DNA of 64,000 nucleotides from Novosphingobium flavum (GCF_014230315.1 NZ_JACLAW010000006.1:1-64000), one strand, 5' to 3'. Counted from the first letter of the stretch, positions 45,654 to 54,334 are shown. Numbers and translations: made by a program. The notes: generated from the sequence alone by a model not told the origin.

Positions 45654-46370
45654 ATGCATCAGGGGAATCTTCCGGGCGACGAGGCCCAGCGCGTGGCGGA
45701 GGACGCCTTCGACGCAGCGCCGCAGCCCGCCCTCGCGCTGGACGAGGACGAGCGTCTGCCCTGGCTCGAATCGGCCGACGACGATGACGAGGACGGCGGA
45801 ATCGACAGCGGCAAGCTGATCCGCTTCGCCCTGTTCGGGGTGGTCCTGCTTGGCCTCGTCGGCGGCGCCCTATGGGTCTTCAAGCTCCGCGCTCCGGCGG
45901 GAGACGTCGTGGCCGAAGGCGGGGTGATCAAGTCCCCCGGGCCTTACAAGACCGTGCCGCAGGACCAGGGCGGCAAGACCTACGCTGGCACCGGCGATTC
46001 GGCCTATGTCGTGTCCGAGGGCAAGAGCCCTGCGCCCAAGCTGGGTGACGGCACCGCGCCCGTTCCCGTTCCCGGACCCTCGCTGAATGCGGGCGCCAAT
46101 GCCGGAACTGCCGTCGCGGCCCCGGCCGAGCCTGCCGGGATCGGGGTACAGGTTGGCGCCTATTCCTCGCTCGCCACGGCCGAGGCCGGGTGGCAGCGCC
46201 TGTCCGGCAACAACGCGGCGCTCAAGGGTGTCAAGCACCGGGTGGTCGAGGGCAGCGCCGATATCGGCACGGTCTACCGCCTCCAGGCCGTGGCGGGCGA
46301 CCTTGCCGCCGCCAATGCCCTGTGCGCCTCGCTCAAGGCCAGCGGCATCGCCTGTCAGGTCAAGCGCTGA
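45654..46370 (+). CDS. SPOR-domain cell-division/envelope protein
   Basis: The 238-residue protein has an acidic cytoplasmic N-terminus (ESADDDDEDGGID), one membrane helix (LIRFALFGVVLLGLVGGALW, residues 55-75), a Pro/Gly-rich periplasmic linker and a C-terminal SPOR domain (IGVQVGAYSSLATAEAGWQR to ASGIACQVKR). SPOR domains bind denuded septal peptidoglycan. argS-SPOR is a recurrent pair in sphingomonads; the usual downstream nagZ-scpA-scpB-tat genes are missing here and motility genes follow instead. Confidence 0.88.
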   Translation: MHQGNLPGDEAQRVAEDAFDAAPQPALALDEDERLPWLESADDDDEDGGIDSGKLIRFALFGVVLLGLVGGALWVFKLRAPAGDVVAEGGVIKSPGPYKTVPQDQGGKTYAGTGDSAYVVSEGKSPAPKLGDGTAPVPVPGPSLNAGANAGTAVAAPAEPAGIGVQVGAYSSLATAEAGWQRLSGNNAALKGVKHRVVEGSADIGTVYRLQAVAGDLAAANALCASLKASGIACQVKR

Positions 46371-46765
46371 TTCCGTCCCTGACGGACTGACCAATGTAAT
46401 TGCGTCCTGACGCGCCCCGGGCGGGCGCGCAGCGCGCGGAATCGGCCGTGGCTGGCAAGTTCGGGATCTGGCACGGCCAGCCGCGACATGGTTGGCAAGT
46501 CCGGTTAATTTCTTTGCTCTCACCCTTGGGTGGTTTCCGGCGCGTCTTTTGCAACCGGGCAGCGCCGCCGCCCCGCAACGATGGCCGCCGCGGAAAAGCC
46601 CGGATTTGCGCCCCCCGCAAGGCCCGGAGGGCGGTGTTAACGCCATCTTGACCCTATCTCTTCAGTCCCGGTTACCCGCGCCCTTCAGCCCTTTGCAAAC
46701 GCCGTTCGTTCAATTCTGTGCGGGCAGTCGAACCGGCTCTCCGAGCCCCCCAAGGAGAACTTCCC
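46371..46765 (+). other. Non-coding gap between the SPOR gene and the motility block
   Basis: No gene is supported in these 395 bp. TGGCAAGTTCGG (46453-46464) recurs as TGGCAAGTCCGG (46493-46504) with CTGGC-ACG-GCCAG between them. GTTAACGCC (46637-46645), then TTGACC (46649-46654), could be part of a promoter for the PilZ gene, but the -10 is poor. The junction marks a break in the common argS-SPOR-nagZ gene order. Confidence 0.4.
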
Positions 46766-47074
46766 ATGCTCGTCCACTCCGCGGTTTCCTGGCCTGCCAA
46801 CAGCCCGCTGCTGATGGCGAAGGTCCGCTCCGGCGGGGTGGAACTGACCGGGGTGGAAGTGCTCGATCTGTCGCTCGCTGGCTGCATGCTCGAATGGCGC
46901 GGCTGGACCCTGCGCGAGGAACAGCGCGTGCTGATTTCCTTCCCGACGCTGGCCAACCTGCCCGCCTCGGTGCTGTGGTCGGAAAAGGACCGGGTCGGCC
47001 TGCTGTTCAACAACCCGCTGCACGAAGCGGTCTATGATCACCTCGTGCGCGGCTATTCGCTCAGCGGCGGCTGA
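46766..47074 (+). CDS. PilZ-domain protein
   Basis: The 102-residue protein is a single PilZ-like beta barrel: VSWPANSPLLMAKVRSGGVE, then VLDLSLAGCMLEW with the D-x-S-x-x-G motif, VLISFPTLANLPASVLWSEK and GLLFNNPLHEAVYDHLVRGY. The N-terminal RxxxR c-di-GMP motif is not visible; only one Arg is near the expected place. It may therefore be a non-binding or protein-binding PilZ unit. It has AAGGAG 6 bases before ATG 46766 and lies convergent with the chemotaxis operon. Confidence 0.75.
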   Translation: MLVHSAVSWPANSPLLMAKVRSGGVELTGVEVLDLSLAGCMLEWRGWTLREEQRVLISFPTLANLPASVLWSEKDRVGLLFNNPLHEAVYDHLVRGYSLSGG

Positions 47075-47085
47075 GGCGCGCGCCG

Positions 47086-47403
47086 TCAGACCCGGCGCGG
47101 CCCGAGGGTCTGTCCGATCCTCTGCCTGACTGCGTCCATCCCCATCGCATCGACCGCCGCGTGCGGGCAGTCGGCCAGCAGCAGGGCGGCCAGCTGTTGC
47201 TGCTTCTGGGCGATCTGGTCGATCGCCTGCAATTCGGTGAGGTGGCGCGCGATCACGGCCGGATCGGTACAGAGGCGGGCGCCCAGCGCCTCGATCTCGG
47301 CCGCCAGCTCGGTCAGGATTCGCGCGGCCTCGCGCAGGTGCGGCTCGATCCTGTCCAGCGGCAGGCTGGCGGCCGGGTCGGGCGGCGGCATCATTGCCGA
47401 CAT
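47086..47403 (-). CDS. Unknown helical protein at the end of the chemotaxis operon
   Basis: The 105-residue cytoplasmic protein is predicted to be almost all helix: RIEPHLREAARILTELAAEI, then AVIARHLTELQAIDQIAQKQ and VDAMGMDAVRQRIGQTL. Its ATG abuts the cheW stop with no gap, so it is cotranscribed. Length and helix content recall small adaptor or CheZ-like helical proteins, but I see no phosphatase DxxxQ signature placed as in CheZ. The function is unknown. Confidence 0.65.
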   Translation of the reverse strand: MSAMMPPPDPAASLPLDRIEPHLREAARILTELAAEIEALGARLCTDPAVIARHLTELQAIDQIAQKQQQLAALLLADCPHAAVDAMGMDAVRQRIGQTLGPRRV

Positions 47404-47844
47404 TCAGGCCGCCTCGGCCATGGTTTCGCCATCGGCCAGCGCGGCAAGGTCGAGCACCATGACCATCTGGTCATCGAGCGCGGCGAGGCCGGAGAGGAAC
47501 GGCACCACCGTGCTTTCGGCCGTGGTCGGCGGAGCCTGCAAGGTGTCGAGGTCGATGGTCACGATGTCGCTCACCGATTCGACGATCAGCCCGGTCTGGC
47601 GGCTGCCGATCTGGGTGACGATGATCGCGTGGCGCGGCGTAGCCTCGACCGCGTTCCACCCGAGCCGGGCGGCAAGGTCGATCACCGGCAGCACAGTGCC
47701 GCGCAGGTTGACCACGCCGGCCACGTAGTGCGGCACGCGGGGCAGGCGGGTTGCCGGGGTCCAGGCCCGGATCTCGCGGATCGCCATGATGTCGAGGGCG
47801 AACATCTGCCCTTCGACCTGGAACGTGATGAGTTCGCGCAGCAT
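47404..47844 (-). CDS. cheW: Chemotaxis coupling protein CheW
   Basis: The 146-residue SH3-like protein begins MLRELITFQVEGQMFALDIM and has the signature IREIRAWTPATRLPRVPHYV, GVVNLRGTVLPVIDLAARLG and IIVTQIGSRQTGLIVESVSD. It couples CheA to receptors. The start is ATG 47844 because AGGAG lies 7 bases upstream; ATG 47850 would abut it. It lies between cheY and the unknown helical gene. Confidence 0.94.
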   Translation of the reverse strand: MLRELITFQVEGQMFALDIMAIREIRAWTPATRLPRVPHYVAGVVNLRGTVLPVIDLAARLGWNAVEATPRHAIIVTQIGSRQTGLIVESVSDIVTIDLDTLQAPPTTAESTVVPFLSGLAALDDQMVMVLDLAALADGETMAEAA

Positions 47845-47870
47845 GGTCATTCTCCTGAATGTGTCGGGTC

Positions 47871-48254
47871 TCAGTGCGCCACGCGGCGCACGGCGGCGAC
47901 CAGCTTGGCCGCGTCGAACGGCTTCACGATCCACCCGGTCGCGCCCATCTGGCGCGCGCGGTTCTTCTTCTCGTCCGAGCTTTCCGTGGTGAGGACGAGG
48001 ATCGGGCGGTCGCGGTGGCGGGTGCCGCCGCGCAGCGCCTCGATCAGCCCGAAGCCGTCGAGCCGGGGCATGTTGATGTCGGTGATCACCACGTCGACCT
48101 CATTGAGCTGCAGCCATTCGAGGGCGCTCTGCCCATCGTCGGCCTGGGCCACGTCGAAGCCGCTGGTGGAAAGGGCATGGTTGAGCAGCGCCCGCATCGA
48201 GGCGCTGTCGTCCACGGTCAGGATACGGGTCATTTTGGTCATGGTCTCGCTCAT
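47871..48254 (-). CDS. cheY: Chemotaxis response regulator CheY
   Basis: The 127-residue single receiver domain has the acidic pocket Asp15-Asp16 (TVDDSASMR), phosphoacceptor Asp59 (VVITDINMPRLDG), the switch Thr near 89 (LVLTTES) and Lys111 (IVKPFD). Phosphorylated CheY binds the flagellar switch. No CheZ is evident, so dephosphorylation may be intrinsic or use another regulator. It lies 26 bp upstream of cheW in the same operon. Confidence 0.94.
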   Translation of the reverse strand: MSETMTKMTRILTVDDSASMRALLNHALSTSGFDVAQADDGQSALEWLQLNEVDVVITDINMPRLDGFGLIEALRGGTRHRDRPILVLTTESSDEKKNRARQMGATGWIVKPFDAAKLVAAVRRVAH

Positions 48255-48268
48255 CGTGCTGTCAGGGG

Positions 48269-48811
48269 TCAGAACAGTTCAACCTCGCCCGAGGATACGA
48301 CCGGGCGCAGGCTCGGCCGTTCGTCATGGGCAAGGGTGTTGGCCACGGTCCGGCAGCGGACCATGCCCGAGGCGGGGCGGAAGTCGACGCGCCGCGCCGC
48401 ATTGCCGCCCATGTCCTCGCGCACCAGCGTGATCCGCTCACGCGCGAGGAAGTTGCGGGCGAACAGGGCATTGGCCGTCCCGATCGCCTCCATTCCGGGG
48501 TAGAGGTTGGCCCCGCCGTAAAGATGGGCGCGCAGCCGGTGCTTGGCCGCGCCATTGGCCAGCATCTCGTTGATCAGCAGTTCCATCAGGTAGACGCCGT
48601 AATGCTCGTCCACCCCGGCGCCGCCCGCCGGCGGCTCTGCGAGCAGGAAATGGTTCATCCCGCCAACCTGCTCCTCGGGATCGAACAGGCAGGTGGCCAC
48701 GCAGGAGCCGAGCACGGTGGAAAGCTCCACCCGCGGCCCCGCGCTGACCCGGGCCTGGCCCTGCATCACGGTGATCCGCGTCGTCGCGGGGGTGAAGGGA
48801 GCGGACGCCAT
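48269..48811 (-). CDS. cheD: Chemoreceptor glutamine deamidase CheD
   Basis: The 180-residue protein has the CheD catalytic Cys37 in STVLGSCVATCLFD and His54 in GGMNHFLLAE, followed by HYGVYLMELLINEMLANGA, the KLRAHLYGGANLY-type turn and RVDFRPASGMVRC. CheD deamidates receptor glutamines and in some species helps CheC. It starts 2 bases after cheB ends, so coupling is likely. Confidence 0.93.
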   Translation of the reverse strand: MASAPFTPATTRITVMQGQARVSAGPRVELSTVLGSCVATCLFDPEEQVGGMNHFLLAEPPAGGAGVDEHYGVYLMELLINEMLANGAAKHRLRAHLYGGANLYPGMEAIGTANALFARNFLARERITLVREDMGGNAARRVDFRPASGMVRCRTVANTLAHDERPSLRPVVSSGEVELF

Positions 48812-48813
48812 CG

Positions 48814-49845
48814 TCAGGCCGCCAGCCGGAACAGCTGCGAGGAAATCGTCTCCAGCGGCGCCACGACCCGCGCCGCGCCGAGCGCGATCGCCGCGCGCGG
48901 CATTCCGAACACGGTGCAGCTCGCCTCGTCCTGGGCGATGGTGAAGGCCCCGGCGCGGTGCAGGGCGAGCAGTCCCTCGGCCCCATCGGCGCCCATCCCG
49001 GTCAACAGTATGCCCGCGGCCTCGGCGCCGATCCGCTCGGCCACGGAAAAGAACAGCGCGTCCACGCTGGGGAGGTGCCCGGCGATGCGCGGGCCGGCGC
49101 GCAGGCGGGCATGAAACTGCCCGCCCGTGCCGCCCACGGTGAGGTGGCGTTCGTCGCCGGGCGCGAGATAGACGTGGCCCGCGCGCAGCGGCAGGTCCGG
49201 CTCGGCCAGCAGCACGCGCGGCGCACAGGCCCGGTCGAGCGACAGCGCGATCGAGGGGGCGAAGCGGGCGTTGACGTGCTGGACCACCACGGTCGGAGGG
49301 CAATTCGCCGGAAAGGCGGAGAGCACCGAATGGAGCGCCTCGACCCCGCCGGTCGAAGCCCCGATCGCGACCAGCTTCGGCGCGGCGCCGGTATGGGCCG
49401 GGGCGGCGGAGCTGGAGGCAGGCGGCGTGGCAGCGCGCGAAACGGGCTTGGTGAACGTCACCTGCGCCGCCTCGCGGATCAGCGCGGCCAGCTTGCCGTC
49501 GCTGCCGAAGGCATTGGCGCCCTGGCCCTTGGCGTAGCAGGAGACCGCGCCGCGCGCGAGCGCCTCGGCCGTGGTCGCCGCGCCCTCCTGCGTGGACCCC
49601 GAAATGATGATCACCGGGGTCGGGCGCAGCGCCATGATCTTGTCGAGGAAGTCGAGCCCGTTCATCCCCGGCATCTCGATGTCGAGCGTCACCACGTCGG
49701 GATCGAACTGGCGGATCAGCTCGCGGCCCTCGGCGGCGTTGGCGGCCGTCGCCACCACCTCGATGTCGGGCTCGCTGGAGAGGCGCGACATCAGGATCGC
49801 GCGCATGGTCGGCGAATCCTCGACGATGACGATCCGAATGCTCAT
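48814..49845 (-). CDS. cheB: Protein-glutamate methylesterase CheB (complete active site)
   Basis: The 343-residue protein has a receiver domain (Asp55 in VVTLDIEMPGMNG) and a C-terminal methylesterase domain with Ser164 in AIGASTGGVEAL, His190 in VVVQHVNARF and the Asp in LLTGMGADGAEG. Ser and His fall at the same numbers as in Salmonella CheB. It removes methyl groups from chemoreceptors and deamidates them. Its ATG overlaps the cheR stop by 4 bases. Compare the plus-strand paralogue at 53264, which lacks the histidine. Confidence 0.95.
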   Translation of the reverse strand: MSIRIVIVEDSPTMRAILMSRLSSEPDIEVVATAANAAEGRELIRQFDPDVVTLDIEMPGMNGLDFLDKIMALRPTPVIIISGSTQEGAATTAEALARGAVSCYAKGQGANAFGSDGKLAALIREAAQVTFTKPVSRAATPPASSSAAPAHTGAAPKLVAIGASTGGVEALHSVLSAFPANCPPTVVVQHVNARFAPSIALSLDRACAPRVLLAEPDLPLRAGHVYLAPGDERHLTVGGTGGQFHARLRAGPRIAGHLPSVDALFFSVAERIGAEAAGILLTGMGADGAEGLLALHRAGAFTIAQDEASCTVFGMPRAAIALGAARVVAPLETISSQLFRLAA

Positions 49846-50711
49846 GCCGCTCTCCGCTGGTAGATCGTGGGGCCGACCTGATCCAGGTCGCGCTCGGCCG
49901 GGCCGCTGACCCGCTCGGAATGGCCGATGTAAAGGAAACCGCCGGGCTTCAGCTGGTCCGCCAGCCGGCTCACCAGCCGCTCCTTGGTCGGCAGGTCGAA
50001 ATAGATCATCACGTTGCGGCAGAAGATCGCGTCGAACGGGCGCGACAGCGGCCATTGCCCCAGCAGGTTGAGCAGGCGGAAGCGCACGAGCCCGCGCGCT
50101 TCGGCGGCGATCCGGGCATCGCTTCCGGCGCGCTCCACCCAGCCCTCGCGCAGCGGCGCGGGCAGGGCATCCAGCTCGCCCGCCGGATAGGTCGCGGCCT
50201 CGGCCCTGGCGAGGACGTGGCTGGCAAGGTCGGTCGCCAGCACCAGCGTATCGCTCTGGGCGATCTGGCGGCCCTCGGCCCGGTCGGTCCCGAGCAGGCT
50301 CAGCACCAGCGACCAGGTCTCCTCCCCGCTCGAACAGCCCGCGCTCCACAGCCGCACCGGCTGTCCGGCACGGGCCATCCGGACCAGTTCGGGGCGCGCC
50401 TCGGCGGTGAAATGCTCGAAATGATGAGCTTCGCGGTAAAAGAAGGTGTGATTGGTGGTCAGGGCCTCGATCGCGCGGGTCCGCTCGCGCTTGTCGCGCC
50501 GGATCAGCTCGACATAGGCGGCGAAGGTCGCCGTGCCGGTGCCGCGCACCAGCGGGGCGAGGCGGGAATAGACCAGCATCGACTTGGTCGGCGGCAGGAC
50601 GATCCCGGCCGTTTCATGGACGATGCCGCTGATTGCGGCGAAATCGGCCGGGGAATAGATCCCCGGACTGATCCCGCTCATCGCGCCGGTATCGAAGGTC
50701 TCTGCCAGCAT
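49842..50711 (-). CDS. cheR: Chemoreceptor methyltransferase CheR
   Basis: The 289-residue protein has the CheR N-terminal helical domain (FAAISGIVHETAGIVLPPTK, with a VYSRLAPLVR patch) and the SAM-dependent core: TTNHTFFYREAHHFEHF, LWSAGCSSGEETWSLVLSLL, VLATDLASHVLARAEAATYP and FDAIFCRNVMIYFDLPTKER. It methylates receptor glutamates. It overlaps cheA by 1 base and cheB by 4. Confidence 0.95.
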   Translation of the reverse strand: MLAETFDTGAMSGISPGIYSPADFAAISGIVHETAGIVLPPTKSMLVYSRLAPLVRGTGTATFAAYVELIRRDKRERTRAIEALTTNHTFFYREAHHFEHFTAEARPELVRMARAGQPVRLWSAGCSSGEETWSLVLSLLGTDRAEGRQIAQSDTLVLATDLASHVLARAEAATYPAGELDALPAPLREGWVERAGSDARIAAEARGLVRFRLLNLLGQWPLSRPFDAIFCRNVMIYFDLPTKERLVSRLADQLKPGGFLYIGHSERVSGPAERDLDQVGPTIYQRRAA

Positions 50712-52831
50712 CAGGCGGCATCCCGCAGCGGCGCGCGGGCGCAGGCGGCAGCCCCGGCCACGAGACTGTCGACATCGAGGATCAGCGCCACTCGGCCATC
50801 GCCCAGGATCGTCGCCCCGGCCACGCCTTCCATCGAACGGTAATGCGTCTCAAGGCTCTTGATCACGAACTGGCGCTGGTCGGAAATCCCGTCGACCAGC
50901 AGCGCGGCCTTGCCCGCCGCCTCGGTCTCGACCACGATCAGCACGCCTTCCCGGGCGCCGTCGGGCGCATCGCCCGCCCCGAAGAAATCGTGCAGCGGCA
51001 CGACCGGGATGAACTTGCCGCGCACGTTGAGCATCGATTGCCCGTGGCCCAGCCCCTTCACCTCGCTCGCGTCGGGGCGCAGGCTTTCCACTACGTTGGC
51101 CAGCGGCACGACCAGCGCCTGATCGCCGATGTTGATGATCATCCCTTCCGAGATGGCCAGCGTCAGCGGCAGGGTCAGGATGAAGGCCGTGCCCTTGCCC
51201 TGTTCGCTCTCGATCGTGATCCGCCCGCCCAGGTCCTTCACCGCCTGGCGCACCACGTCCATGCCCACGCCGCGCCCGGAAATGTTGGACACGGCCTGGG
51301 CGGTGGAGAAGCCGGGCGCGAAGATCAGGTGGTCGATCTCTTCGCGGCTCAACTGGGCGTCGGGCGAGACGATGCCCTTCTCGATCGCCTTGGCCAGCAC
51401 GCGGGCCTGGTCGATCCCCTTGCCATCATCGGCGATGCGGATGTGGATGCGGCCCGAACGATGCTCGGCCGAAAGGCTCACCGTGCCCTCGGCGGGCTTG
51501 CCGGCGGCAAGGCGCTCCTCGGCGCTCTCGATCCCGTGGTCCACCGCGTTGCGGATCAGGTGGGTGAGCGGCTCGCCCAGCTTCTCGATCACGGTCTTGT
51601 CCAGCTCGGTCGATTCGCCCGAGACTTCAAGGCGGGTGTGTTTGCCGGTCGTCGTCGCCAGTTCGCGCAGGATGCGCGGCACGCGGCTGAACACCGAGCC
51701 GATCGGCTGGGCGCGGATCGACATGGCGCATTCCTGGATGTCGCGGGTCAGCGTTTCGAGCAGGCCCATCTCGTCGATGCCGGTGACGTTCTCGTTGGTC
51801 AGCCGCTGGGCCAGCATCGCCTGGGCGATCACCAGTTCGCCCACCGAATCGATCAGCTTGTCGAGCTTGGCGAGGTCGATACGGATCGACTGTCCGGCTG
51901 CCGGCGGCGCGGGCGCGGCGGCCGGGCTTTCGGCTGCCGGGGCGCGCGGGGCCGCCGTCTCCGAGACGACCGGCGCGGCCTCGGCCACGACCGGGGGAGC
52001 GACGACCGCTATGCGCGGCTCGGGGATCGGCTGGCCGGCACCGAAGGCGAGGGCGCAGTCGTCGCCGATGAAATCGAACACTTCCTGGGCCTCGGCCTCG
52101 CTCACGGCGGCGGGCAGGGCGAAGGTCCAGCCGAGGTAGCCCTGCGCGGCATCGAGCAGGTCGAGCGCGGGGACATGGCTGCAATCGACCGCGACGCAGC
52201 GCCCGCCCAGCCGCGCCAGTTCGCGCAGCAGCAGCACCGGCTCGCTGCCGTTGCCCATGGCCTCGGCATGGGGGCGGACGTGGATTTTCCACTCGGCCTC
52301 GGCCTCGACTTCGGCGGGGGCAGCCAGTTCCTCGCCCAGCGAATCCAGCAGCGAATCGAGGTCAAACGGATCGTCCGCCGCCACCGGCTCCGGCGCGGGA
52401 ACTGGCGCGGCCTGCTTTGCCGCCGGAGCCTCGGCCGGCGCTGCCGCCCCGGCATTGCGCGCCTGCGCCGCGGTCAATTCGGCCAGCAGTGCGGTGTCTG
52501 CCGGAGCTTCGCCGCCGTCGCGCGCGGCCACCACGTGATCGCTCAGCGTGTCTAGCGCGCGCAGCAGCAGGTCGACCAGCTTCGCCGTGATCGGCACGCT
52601 CCCGTCGCGCACGTCGGATAGCAGGGTCTCGAAAGTATGGGTGAAGGCCTGGAGCGCCTCGAAGCCGAAGGCCCCGGCACCGCCCTTGATCGAATGGACC
52701 GCGCGGAAGATCGCGTTGATCGTCTCGCCGTCGTGCGTACCGGCCTGACAGGCGGCAAGGCCCGCCTCGGCGGCCTGGAGCGATTCGTCGCACTCGGCGA
52801 AGAAGATGCCCTGGATTTCCTCGGGGCTCAT
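50711..52831 (-). CDS. cheA: Chemotaxis histidine kinase CheA
   Basis: The 706-residue kinase has an HPt domain (His46 in AVHSIKGGAGAFG), an Ala/Pro/Glu-rich linker, a DUF-like P2 region (about residues 185-260), the dimerisation domain from about residue 335 (IRIDLAKLDKLIDSVGELVI), the ATPase boxes LTHLIRNAVDHGIE, IADDGKGID and SGRGVGMDVV, and a C-terminal CheW-like domain. It phosphorylates CheY and CheB. The operon order is STAS, cheA, cheR, cheB, cheD, cheY, cheW. Confidence 0.96.
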   Translation of the reverse strand: MSPEEIQGIFFAECDESLQAAEAGLAACQAGTHDGETINAIFRAVHSIKGGAGAFGFEALQAFTHTFETLLSDVRDGSVPITAKLVDLLLRALDTLSDHVVAARDGGEAPADTALLAELTAAQARNAGAAAPAEAPAAKQAAPVPAPEPVAADDPFDLDSLLDSLGEELAAPAEVEAEAEWKIHVRPHAEAMGNGSEPVLLLRELARLGGRCVAVDCSHVPALDLLDAAQGYLGWTFALPAAVSEAEAQEVFDFIGDDCALAFGAGQPIPEPRIAVVAPPVVAEAAPVVSETAAPRAPAAESPAAAPAPPAAGQSIRIDLAKLDKLIDSVGELVIAQAMLAQRLTNENVTGIDEMGLLETLTRDIQECAMSIRAQPIGSVFSRVPRILRELATTTGKHTRLEVSGESTELDKTVIEKLGEPLTHLIRNAVDHGIESAEERLAAGKPAEGTVSLSAEHRSGRIHIRIADDGKGIDQARVLAKAIEKGIVSPDAQLSREEIDHLIFAPGFSTAQAVSNISGRGVGMDVVRQAVKDLGGRITIESEQGKGTAFILTLPLTLAISEGMIINIGDQALVVPLANVVESLRPDASEVKGLGHGQSMLNVRGKFIPVVPLHDFFGAGDAPDGAREGVLIVVETEAAGKAALLVDGISDQRQFVIKSLETHYRSMEGVAGATILGDGRVALILDVDSLVAGAAACARAPLRDAA

Positions 52832-53091
52832 GCGCCATGCTCCTCATCGAACAGTTCGTGATCGAGGCCCGTCAGCAGGGCCACGTCGATCAGCGCGGGC
52901 GAGGGGGTGATCCGCGCGCCCGCCCCGGTGCGCCGCGCGCTGACCAGCAGCTGCAGCATGGCCTGCCCGCACTGCCGGACCGGGCTCGCGTCGATCATCA
53001 GCGGCCCGCCGCCCAGCGCGGCGGCGAATTCCGGCAGCAACGCCTCTGCGGCGGCACGGTCGCAGCGTTCGGGTAGGACTATGGTTTGCAT
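52828..53091 (-). CDS. STAS-domain protein, first gene of the chemotaxis operon
   Basis: The 87-residue protein begins MQTIVLPERCDRAAAEALLP and has the STAS pattern of a strand (PLMIDASPVRQCGQAMLQLL) followed by helices and VALLTGLDHELF. The usual phosphorylatable Ser of anti-anti-sigma factors, in a D-x-S segment, reads D-A-S-P here. Similar small STAS proteins open che operons in sphingomonads and pseudomonads; their role is unknown. GAGGGG lies before the ATG. It overlaps cheA by 4 bases. Confidence 0.78.
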   Translation of the reverse strand: MQTIVLPERCDRAAAEALLPEFAAALGGGPLMIDASPVRQCGQAMLQLLVSARRTGAGARITPSPALIDVALLTGLDHELFDEEHGA

Positions 53092-53263
53092 GGCTGCCCC
53101 TCGATTGATGGGGTCAGGCTTAGGCGATCCGCGCAAAGGGCCGCTGAAAGGGGCGCTACGGCAAAACCCGAGGGCGCCGGCAAGGTAAAAGTATGTCCTG
53201 CCGCTTTACGAATCCCGCAGGCCCGATGGGCTCATTTCCGCGTCTTTTCGAGGTAAACCCGCG

Positions 53264-54334
53264 ATGCACGAAGCCCGAGTCCTGGTAGTCGACGATTCCG
53301 CCGCGATGCGGGCGCTGTTTTCGGATCTTCTCGATCAGGCGAAGGACGTGGTCGTGGTCGGCACCGCCGCCAATGCGGACGAGGCGCGCGAGCAGATCGC
53401 CCAGCTGCGCCCCAATGTCCTCACCCTCGATGTCGAGATGCCGGGGATGAGCGGGATCGAGTTCCTCGAGGAGATCATGGAGAGCAAGCCGATGCCCGTC
53501 GTCATGCTATCCTCGCTCACCCAAAGCGGCACCGAGGTTTCGCTGCGCGCCTATGAGCTGGGTGCGGTCGAATGCTTCCCCAAGCCGCTCAAGGCCACGC
53601 CCGAACAGTTCACCAAGACCGTCGGCCAGCTCGGCAAGATCGTGCTCGCCGCCGCCAATTCCAACGTCAAGGACGCGCGCGAGCGGCGCAAGGCGGCCCC
53701 GGCCAAGCCCGCCGCCTCTGCCGCCGCTGCCCCCGCGTTCGACTGGAACGGCCGCGTCCTCGCCCTCTCCGCCTCGATGGGCGGGATCGACGCGCTGACC
53801 GCGCTGTTCTCCGAATTTCCCGCCGATTGCCCGCCCACCGCCGTCGTCCTCCAGGCCGAACACATGGTGGCCGAGGCCTTCATCAACCGCATGTCGGGCC
53901 AGCTTGCCTGCACCATCACCGCCGCTGCCGATGGCGCGGCGCTGACGCAGGGCACGATCCACGTCGCCGCCGATCCGGCGCATCACATGGTGCTCGAAGC
54001 CGGCACCCCGCCGCGCCTGCGCCTCGTCGCGCGCGATCCGGTCGATGGCGCCCGCCCTTCGGCCACGCTGCTCTATGGCACCATGGCAAGGGCAGGCGCG
54101 CCAGCCGTCGCCGCCGTCCTCACCGGCATGGGCGAAGATGGCGCCAAGGGCCTCAAGATGCTGAAAGACGCCGGCGCCGCCACGTTCGCGCAGGACCCCG
54201 GCTCGGCCACGGTCGGCGAAGCCCCCGCCGCCGCGATCGCCGCCGGCGGCGTCCAGCAGCACCTCCCGCTCGACCAGCTCGCCAGCGCGCTCCTTTCCCG
54301 CTGCAGCGCCACGGGCACCTGGCCCCCCGCCTGA
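53264..54334 (+). CDS. CheB-like protein with degenerate methylesterase domain
   Basis: The 356-residue protein has an intact receiver (DDS at 10-12, Asp56 in LTLDVEMPGMSG, Lys107 in CFPKPLK), an Ala/Pro linker, and a CheB-type C-terminal domain from about residue 163. The nucleophile Ser171 is kept (LSASMGGIDAL) and the Asp loop is kept (VLTGMGEDGAKG). The catalytic His expected 26 residues after the Ser is Gln197 or Ala198 (VVLQAEHM); the nearest His is at +29. It may be inactive or changed in specificity, so I give it no gene symbol. It is transcribed divergently from the che operon and ends at a good terminator. Confidence 0.85.
   Translation: MHEARVLVVDDSAAMRALFSDLLDQAKDVVVVGTAANADEAREQIAQLRPNVLTLDVEMPGMSGIEFLEEIMESKPMPVVMLSSLTQSGTEVSLRAYELGAVECFPKPLKATPEQFTKTVGQLGKIVLAAANSNVKDARERRKAAPAKPAASAAAAPAFDWNGRVLALSASMGGIDALTALFSEFPADCPPTAVVLQAEHMVAEAFINRMSGQLACTITAAADGAALTQGTIHVAADPAHHMVLEAGTPPRLRLVARDPVDGARPSATLLYGTMARAGAPAVAAVLTGMGEDGAKGLKMLKDAGAATFAQDPGSATVGEAPAAAIAAGGVQQHLPLDQLASALLSRCSATGTWPPA

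Noticed and set aside
46453..46504. TGGCA-containing repeats considered as sigma-54 promoters for motility genes
   Set aside because: The GC element expected 10 bases after the GG is missing in both copies and in the intervening TGGCACGG.
53186..53215. TAAAAGTA followed by GCCGCTTT considered as a flagellar sigma-28 promoter before the cheB-like gene
   Set aside because: The spacer is 6 nt instead of about 11, and the -10 part matches the GCCGATAA consensus only in its GCCG half.
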